Assembly: GCF_001571365.1 (NCBI RefSeq)
Contig: NZ_BCTQ01000026.1
Coordinates: 31,045-95,044, forward strand
DNA from: Achromobacter denitrificans NBRC 15125
GTDB taxonomy: Bacteria; Pseudomonadota; Gammaproteobacteria; Burkholderiales; Burkholderiaceae_B
Reading direction: 5' to 3'
DNA length: 64,000 nucleotides
Both the position numbers and the translations under genes were made by a program. How positions within the stretch are numbered: the stretch's first letter is position 1; each line of letters starts with the position of its first letter. The notes under the pieces are model-generated. The model searched no databases, had not been told where the DNA came from, and saw nothing but the letters and a program-made list of their open reading frames with translations. Positions 58,926 to 64,000 of the stretch are shown here, piece after piece.

Positions 58926-60200
58926 CTAACGGCGGGAGTCGCGGCCGGGGAACAGGCGCGGCATCCAGGCAAGCAGTTGCTTGCGGTCGTCGCCTTCGCT
59001 GCGGTTCAGCGCCGCCAGCGGGCCATGCAGGTATTTCTGCGTCAGGCCATGGGCCAGCTGCTCAAGCACGGCCTCGGGCGATTCGCCCCGCGCCAGCAGC
59101 TTGCGGGCGCGTTCCAGTTCGGCGGCGCGGACGTCCTCGGCGGCCTGGTGCAGGTCGCGGATGACGGGAACCACTTCGCGGGATTGCATCCAGTGCATGA
59201 AGCCCTGGACGCGGGTTTCGATGATGGCCTCGGCCTGCACCACGGCGGCGCGGCGCGCGTCCGTGCCGGTCTGCACCAGGCGGCCGAGGTCGTCCACCGA
59301 ATACAGATACACGTCGTCCAGGCGGCCGACTTCGGGTTCGATGTCGCGCGGGACGGCCAGGTCGATCATGACCATCGGACGGTGGCGGCGCAGGCGCGTG
59401 GCCCGCTCCACCATCCCCAGGCCGAGGATGGGCAGGGAGCTTGCCGTACAGGACACGACCACGTCGAACTCGGACAGGCGGTCGGTCAGGTCGGACAGCT
59501 TCATGGTGCTGGCCGAAAAACGGTTGGCGAGGATCTCGGCGCGCTCGGCCGTGCGGTTGGCCACCACCATGCTGCGCGGACGCTGCGCGGCGAAGTGCGT
59601 GGCGCACAATTCGATCATTTCGCCCGCGCCGATGAACAGCGTGCGGGCCTGGTCCAGATTGCCGAACACGCGTTCGGCCAGGCGGACGGCGGCGGCGGCC
59701 ATGGACACCGACTGCGCGCCGATGGCGGTCTGCGACCGCACTTCCTTGGCCACCGAGAAGGTGCGCTGGAACATCTGGTGCAGCAAGGTGCCCAGGGCCC
59801 CGGCTTCGCCGGCGGCGCGCACGGCGTCCTTCATCTGGCCCACGATCTGGGTTTCGCCCAGCACCATGGAATCCAGGCCGCTGGCCACGCGGAACGCATG
59901 GCGGACGGCGTCGTCCTGGTGATGGCGGTACAGGTGCGGGCGCAGCGCGCCGGCGTCCAGGCGGTTGTGCTCGGCCAGCCAGGCAGGCAGCTGGTCGGCG
60001 ACGTGGCCGTCGGCCGCGCAATAGATCTCGGTCCGGTTACAGGTGGAGAGGATCGCGGCTTCGCGCACGGAGCCGCCGAACGCCGAGCGCAGGCCTTCCA
60101 GCGCGGGCTTCACCAGATCGACGGGCATGGACACGCGTTCGCGGACCGAAACCGGCGCGGACGTGTGATTCAGACCGAAGGCAAGGACAGCTACCGACAT
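58926..60200 (-). CDS. hemA: Glutamyl-tRNA reductase
   Basis: This 424-residue enzyme reduces glutamyl-tRNA to glutamate semialdehyde, first step of heme synthesis. The start [21 protein letters not shown] is the family beginning. The nucleophile Cys54 lies in [23 protein letters not shown] and the NADPH domain ([16 protein letters not shown]) follow. A 66-bp longer frame is rejected. Confidence 0.96.
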   Translation of the reverse strand: MSVAVLAFGLNHTSAPVSVRERVSMPVDLVKPALEGLRSAFGGSVREAAILSTCNRTEIYCAADGHVADQLPAWLAEHNRLDAGALRPHLYRHHQDDAVRHAFRVASGLDSMVLGETQIVGQMKDAVRAAGEAGALGTLLHQMFQRTFSVAKEVRSQTAIGAQSVSMAAAAVRLAERVFGNLDQARTLFIGAGEMIELCATHFAAQRPRSMVVANRTAERAEILANRFSASTMKLSDLTDRLSEFDVVVSCTASSLPILGLGMVERATRLRRHRPMVMIDLAVPRDIEPEVGRLDDVYLYSVDDLGRLVQTGTDARRAAVVQAEAIIETRVQGFMHWMQSREVVPVIRDLHQAAEDVRAAELERARKLLARGESPEAVLEQLAHGLTQKYLHGPLAALNRSEGDDRKQLLAWMPRLFPGRDSRR

Positions 60201-60272
60201 GTGGGAGGGACGGCAAGGCCATCCGCGCGTAAGCGTTAAGAACTGCCACCAGGAAAACTGCGCCACAGTAGA

Positions 60273-60302
60273 GTCTGTAGCGTCAGACCGCTAATGATTA
60301 TA
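60273..60302 (-). promoter_or_regulatory. hemA promoter region with dyad
   Basis: On the minus strand a perfect -10 box TATAAT lies at 60302-60297, about 97 nt before the hemA ATG. Between it and the gene is a GTCTG-N6-CAGAC dyad (60273-60288), near the expected transcription start. The -35 box is unclear. Confidence 0.6.
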
Positions 60303-60465
60303 CCCCTGCGGGTTATCCCCAGGCCACCCCAAGCCCCGACCGCGACCCCGTGTCGCACCTTCCGTACCCTCAAACCAACAGTGCCCGTCGCCGGCCCGCT
60401 TCCGCCCGGGCGAAGAATGTTCGGCGTTTTTGGCCGCCGACTGGCACAAGTCCAAAAATTTCGTG

Positions 60466-60471
60466 TATAGT
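60466..60471 (+). promoter_or_regulatory. -10 box of first tRNA-Phe
   Basis: TATAGT, 13 nt between its last base and the tRNA. A nearly identical leader (GTGTATAGT-GCGGACTT) precedes the second tRNA-Phe. Confidence 0.6.
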
Positions 60472-60484
60472 TGCGGACTTCGTT

Positions 60485-60560
60485 GGCCTGGTAGCTCAGT
60501 CGGTAGAGCAGAGGATTGAAAATCCTTGTGTCGGTGGTTCGATTCCGCCCCAGGCCACCA
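60485..60560 (+). tRNA. tRNA-Phe(GAA)
   Basis: 76 nt including encoded CCA. Acceptor GGCCTGG pairs with CCAGGCC; the anticodon loop TTGAAAA gives anticodon GAA. The GGTTCGATTCC T-arm is present. An identical gene lies at 63242. Confidence 0.97.
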
Positions 60561-60567
60561 GCATTAC

Positions 60568-60602
60568 AAAGGCCCAGTACTCGCAAGAGCACTGGGCCTT
60601 TT
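60568..60602 (+). terminator. Intrinsic terminator after tRNA-Phe
   Basis: AAAGGCCCAGTACTC pairs with GAGCACTGGGCCTTT (one mismatch) around GCAA, ending in a T run, 7 nt after the tRNA. Confidence 0.88.
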
Positions 60603-60722
60603 CACATTCCATCCCCGGACGGCCCCAGGGCTTCGTCCCCTTCCCCTTCCCCGAGCTTCCGCGATATCGTAGGAAGCCCCTCCGCAACGCCGTCCGCAGC
60701 ATCCACCCACCGGAGCCGCGAC

Positions 60723-63206
60723 ATGCGCGCCCATGCCAAGACGCTTTTCCGCCTGATCGCAACGATGCTGATGGCGGGCCTGCTCGGCTCCGCGCACGGA
60801 CAGGACAAGCCCGCGCCCGCCGCCCAGCCAGCGGCGCCGGTGCCGCCGGCGATCCAGATGGCGGACATTCCACTGCGCGCCGATACCGACCACCGTTACG
60901 CTGAAGGCGTGATCGAAAGGGTTGCGGCGACCGATCCGGCCGACGCGCTGGCGCCCCGCCTGGAGGCGATCGCGCGGTCCGTCGACGAGAAACTTCACCA
61001 GTTCCAGCCCGCCCAGTTGCGCACCCTGCCCGTCATGCGCCTGGAAAGCCTGGAACGGCACTGGGTATTCGACGCGCGCCGGTTCGACCGCTGGCAGGCG
61101 GACATGCAACGGGTGACTTCCGCCTATGCGAGCGACGCGGCGGAACTGGCCCGGCGCGGGGATGCCTGGCAAGCCCTCAAGAACGCGCCCGGCGCCGCCA
61201 GCCTGCCCCCCGCCCTGATGTCTCGGGTGGACTCGGTCCTCGCGCAACTGGCACTGGCCGAGCAGGCGCTGTCCGGCCCCCTGGCCCGCCAGATCGCGCT
61301 GGGCCAGCGCGCCGCCGCCGTCGAAGGGCGGCTCATGACGGGGCAGCGAGAGGTCGCCGGCGCCATCGACGATATCGATGCGCGCCTGCTGCAGCTCGAC
61401 GCGCCGCCGCTGTGGGCCGCCACGGACAAGCCCGCCGCCCCCGGCGAAGCGATGGCGCTGCTGCGCACCGGCATGGACCTGGAGCTGCGCTTCGCGCGCG
61501 AGTACGCCGCGGCCGATACCAGCAACCAGCGCGCGCTGCACGTCTTGCAGGTGGTCCTGCTGCCGCTGCTGCTGTGGCTGGCCTGGCGCAGCCGCCACGC
61601 CATCCGGGCCCGCGAGATGAGCGAGACGGCCGCCAGGGTGCTGGGGCGGCCCTTCTCCGCCTGGCTGCTGCTGGCCATGATGGGCGTGCTGCTGCTGGAA
61701 GCGGACGCGCCGCTGGTCGTGCAGCAGTTCGCGCTGCTGCTGGCCGTCGTTCCTGTGCTGCGACTGCTGCCGCCGACCACCCGCCAGCAGCTCGGCGCCT
61801 GGCCATACGCGATCACGGGCCTGTACCTGGTCGAACGGCTGGGCGTGCTGTTCCTCGCCAGCGAAACCTGGTATCGGCTCCACAGCCTGGCCCTCACGCT
61901 GCTGGCGTTGGCGACCGTGCTCTGGCTGCTGATGCGCGGCCGGCGGCGGCCGGACGCGCCCGCGCCGACCCGGCTGCATCAGACCTTGCGCGCCATCGCC
62001 TGGGGCGCCGCGGCGCTGCTCGCCGTCTCCGCCATCGCCAACATCGTGGGCAACCTGTCGCTGGCCGAGATGTTGACCAGCGCCACCGTCAGCAGCGGCT
62101 ACTTCGGCCTGATGCTGTATGCGGGCGTGACCATCATCGTCACGCTGCTGCAGCTGTTGCTGGCGCGGCCGGGCGTGTCGCGCTTCCGGATCGCGCGCGA
62201 GCACGCCCCGCCCCTGGTGCAGTTGCTGATCCGCCTGGTGACGGTCGGCGCGGCCGTCGGCTGGGCCATTTATGCGATGGACCGCTACCGCGTCTTGCGC
62301 GCCACCTACGCCCTCGTGACCGAGGTGCTGTCCTACACGTTCGCGTTCGGCAACATCAGCATCAGCCTGGGCAACATCCTGGTGTTCGTCATCTCGGTGC
62401 TGATCGCGTTCTGGGCGGCGCGCACGATCCGCCTGGTGCTGCACGAGGAGTTGCTCAACCGCATGCCGCTGCCGCGCGGAGTGGGCAACAGCATCGCCTC
62501 GCTGACCTACTACTCCGTGCTGCTGCTGGGACTCGCCGTCGCGCTCTCGGCGGCCGGCGTCAAGGCCAGCCAGCTGGCCATCGTGCTCGGCGCCCTCGGC
62601 GTGGGTATCGGCTTCGGCCTGCAGAACGTGGTCAACAACTTCGTCTCGGGCCTGATCCTCATGTTCGAGCGTCCGATCCAGCCCGGCGACGTGGTGGAGA
62701 TCGGCGACACCTCCGGACAGGTGCGCGACATCGGCATGCGCGCCACCCGTATCCGGACCTTCGAAGGCGCCGACGTGGTGGTGCCCAACGGCACCCTGCT
62801 GTCGGAAAAACTGACCAACTGGACCATGCTGGACCGCAACCGCCGCATCGAGATCAACGTGGGCCTGGCCTACGGCACGGACCCCGCGCAGGCCATCGAA
62901 CTGCTGGCGTCGGTCGCGCGGGGAACGCTAGGCGTTTCCACCCAGCCGGCGCCCATCGCGATGTTCATGGGCTTCGGCGCCAATACCCTGGACTTCAGCG
63001 TCCGCGCCTGGACGCCCGACTTCGACCAGTGGATGTCCATCCGCAGCGACATGCTGTCGCGGATGTACGAGGCGCTGAAGCAGGCCGGCATCGACATCCC
63101 TTTCCCGCAGACCGACCTGCACCTGCGCAGCATTTCCGAGGAAGCCGGCGCCATGCTCGCCCAAGCCCGCCGCACCGCCCCGGACAACGGCCCCGCGCCC
63201 ATCTAA
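60723..63206 (+). CDS. Mechanosensitive ion channel (MscS-type, large)
   Basis: This 827-residue protein starts MRAHAKTLFRLIATMLMAG with a signal peptide ending AHG. A periplasmic domain of about 230 residues with coiled segments is followed by many membrane helices and, from about residue 600, the MscS pore and beta domain (ALGVGIGFGLQNVVNNFVSGLILMFERPIQPGD, VVVPNGTLLSEKLTNW). It opens on membrane tension to release solutes. The N-terminal part resembles DUF3772 channels. It lies between two tRNA-Phe genes, with a stop codon close to the second tRNA's promoter. Confidence 0.9.
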   Translation: MRAHAKTLFRLIATMLMAGLLGSAHGQDKPAPAAQPAAPVPPAIQMADIPLRADTDHRYAEGVIERVAATDPADALAPRLEAIARSVDEKLHQFQPAQLRTLPVMRLESLERHWVFDARRFDRWQADMQRVTSAYASDAAELARRGDAWQALKNAPGAASLPPALMSRVDSVLAQLALAEQALSGPLARQIALGQRAAAVEGRLMTGQREVAGAIDDIDARLLQLDAPPLWAATDKPAAPGEAMALLRTGMDLELRFAREYAAADTSNQRALHVLQVVLLPLLLWLAWRSRHAIRAREMSETAARVLGRPFSAWLLLAMMGVLLLEADAPLVVQQFALLLAVVPVLRLLPPTTRQQLGAWPYAITGLYLVERLGVLFLASETWYRLHSLALTLLALATVLWLLMRGRRRPDAPAPTRLHQTLRAIAWGAAALLAVSAIANIVGNLSLAEMLTSATVSSGYFGLMLYAGVTIIVTLLQLLLARPGVSRFRIAREHAPPLVQLLIRLVTVGAAVGWAIYAMDRYRVLRATYALVTEVLSYTFAFGNISISLGNILVFVISVLIAFWAARTIRLVLHEELLNRMPLPRGVGNSIASLTYYSVLLLGLAVALSAAGVKASQLAIVLGALGVGIGFGLQNVVNNFVSGLILMFERPIQPGDVVEIGDTSGQVRDIGMRATRIRTFEGADVVVPNGTLLSEKLTNWTMLDRNRRIEINVGLAYGTDPAQAIELLASVARGTLGVSTQPAPIAMFMGFGANTLDFSVRAWTPDFDQWMSIRSDMLSRMYEALKQAGIDIPFPQTDLHLRSISEEAGAMLAQARRTAPDNGPAPI

Positions 63207-63219
63207 CGCCGATATTGTG

Positions 63220-63225
63220 TATAGT
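63220..63225 (+). promoter_or_regulatory. -10 box of second tRNA-Phe
   Basis: TATAGT, 16 nt before the tRNA and 13 nt after the channel stop codon. Confidence 0.6.
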
Positions 63226-63241
63226 GGCGGACTTTCGCGTT

Positions 63242-63317
63242 GGCCTGGTAGCTCAGTCGGTAGAGCAGAGGATTGAAAATCCTTGTGTCGGTGGTTCGAT
63301 TCCGCCCCAGGCCACCA
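63242..63317 (+). tRNA. tRNA-Phe(GAA), second copy
   Basis: Identical over 76 nt to the gene at 60485, including anticodon GAA and encoded CCA. The flanks are also similar (promoter, and CCACCA(A)GCATT after the gene). Confidence 0.97.
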
Positions 63318-63325
63318 AGCATTCG

Positions 63326-63353
63326 ATGCCCAGCCCTAAAAGCTGGGCATTTT
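63326..63353 (+). terminator. Intrinsic terminator after second tRNA-Phe
   Basis: ATGCCCAGC (63326-63334) pairs perfectly with GCTGGGCAT (63342-63350) around a 7-nt loop, followed by TTT. Confidence 0.85.
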
Positions 63354-63378
63354 CATTTGTGCGTCAGGGAATTAGCCA

Positions 63379-64000
63379 TCAAGCAGGTTCGTCCAAAAGC
63401 TTGGCCTCCATTTCAAAGCGCCCCTGCTCGAAGCGATGAGTGGGAAGCATGACGTAATCGAGCGCGAGCTTATTAATAAAGGCGATGCGATGCCATGGCA
63501 CAATCGGCAATCTGATTAGGGCATCACTCAACTCATCGTCGGAATCGTCCAACAAGGGGCCGAAGACCCCGAATAGGTCGCCACAATCTTCGAGCGCCAC
63601 ACTGCGCCGCAGGCCACTTGAAAACTGATAAGAAACCTGTGTCGCCAAGGCGCAAATCCGCTCGGTCTCTTCTTGGTTCCTTGCCTTTTCCGCTTCCAAG
63701 TTCTCCCGAGCGATCAATCCATCGGTCACCAGCTGTTCATACTGTTCATCCGTGATCGTAATCTGGTTACTTACGCGCTGGACGTCAGCCTCGGAGAAAT
63801 CTTCCAGGCCTACGCCGTCGCAGGCGATCGCCTCCACAATTTCCCAGTCGCGCCGAGCAGGCATTTGCAGATCCACATGGTCTTCGTACTTGCCATGCTC
63901 AGGACCATAATCATCGTAAGCCTCACTCGAGAAATACAGATCGCTAATGGCTTGCCTACGGATAATACCATCTGGTTTGCCAAAGCTCTCGACACAGACG
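63379..64000 (-). CDS. Hypothetical protein, N-terminus beyond window
   Basis: The frame ending at 63379 stays open to the right edge: translating past the GTG at 63876 finds no stop, giving at least 206 residues, so the true start lies outside. The visible protein is acidic, without membrane segments, with a helical, charged middle (EQYEQLVTDGLIARENLEAEKARN) and SSGLRRSVALEDCGDLFGVFGPLLDD. No family recognised. By hand count, two 60-base lines here (63661, 63901) have 53% and 47% GC against 65% in a line of the channel gene (62641), so it may be acquired DNA next to a tRNA. Confidence 0.65.
   Translation of the reverse strand, partial: VCVESFGKPDGIIRRQAISDLYFSSEAYDDYGPEHGKYEDHVDLQMPARRDWEIVEAIACDGVGLEDFSEADVQRVSNQITITDEQYEQLVTDGLIARENLEAEKARNQEETERICALATQVSYQFSSGLRRSVALEDCGDLFGVFGPLLDDSDDELSDALIRLPIVPWHRIAFINKLALDYVMLPTHRFEQGRFEMEAKLLDEPA

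Noticed and set aside
60485..63317. The two tRNA-Phe genes as attL and attR of an element carrying the channel gene
   Set aside because: The DNA between them is high-GC, with one channel gene and no integrase; a simple duplication explains it better.
63810..63995. Minus-strand 61-codon frame at the right edge
   Set aside because: It overlaps the open frame 63379-64000 in another phase and has no ribosome site or family pattern.

Overview
The window is a high-GC bacterial chromosome segment. Several traits point to an Alcaligenaceae-type betaproteobacterium, most likely Achromobacter or Bordetella. These are a hemA-prfA-prmC-grxD-ubiX block, a Bug/TctC solute-binding protein, a DUF934 gene beside a sulfite reductase hemoprotein, many Liv-type ABC importers and short-chain dehydrogenases (SDRs), and GC-rich intergenic repeats. 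The genus is inferred from gene content; no database search was possible. Most of the window is chromosomal catabolic and housekeeping DNA. No transposase, integrase, CRISPR array or rRNA is visible.

Layout. 1-11959 is one long plus-strand operon: the 3' part of an aroE-like gene, a complete Liv-type ABC importer, an SDR, a fused E1 alpha/beta 2-oxo acid or acetoin-type dehydrogenase, a glyoxalase-fold protein, E2 and E3. 12020-18177 holds a LysR regulator, ilvD with a clear terminator, an AraC regulator, a 3'-truncated leuA-like gene and another LysR regulator. 18282-23797 holds a GNAT acetyltransferase, an MFS transporter, queC and ppc. 24142-32368 holds two divergent or tandem units (3-hydroxyacyl-CoA dehydrogenase, AtoE transporter, SDR; and pcaI, pcaJ, catC, yciI-like, pcaD, cyclase) with an IclR regulator between them. 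Similar tandem 15-bp operators precede both units.

32402-34860 holds small secreted proteins, a beta-carbonic anhydrase and a GntR regulator. 35065-44440 is a second importer-plus-oxidoreductase operon: SDR, LivK/H/M/G/F-like importer, two more SDRs, a 3-ketosteroid-dehydrogenase-like flavoprotein and a glutathione S-transferase. 44609-47867 has an orphan gene and a LysR/DUF3100 membrane-protein pair with a strong shared dyad. 47944-50761 has DUF2970, cysI-like and DUF934 genes. 50758-55751 is an IclR-controlled unit with a Bug solute-binding protein, an acyl-CoA ligase, a citryl-CoA-lyase-like protein and an SDR. 55810-60200 is the minus-strand hemA-prfA-prmC-grxD-ubiX block. 60485-63317 has two identical tRNA-Phe genes flanking a mechanosensitive channel gene. 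The last 620 bases carry a lower-GC reading frame that runs off the right edge and may be the margin of an island.

The main theme is uptake coupled to oxidation and CoA chemistry: four catabolic modules, each with its own importer or regulator. The strongest direct sequence signals are paired regulatory dyads (IclR, GntR, LysR), hairpins between solute-binding-protein and permease genes in both Liv operons, a leuA broken within a few bases of the stop codon of its opposing neighbour, and the duplicated tRNA-Phe.
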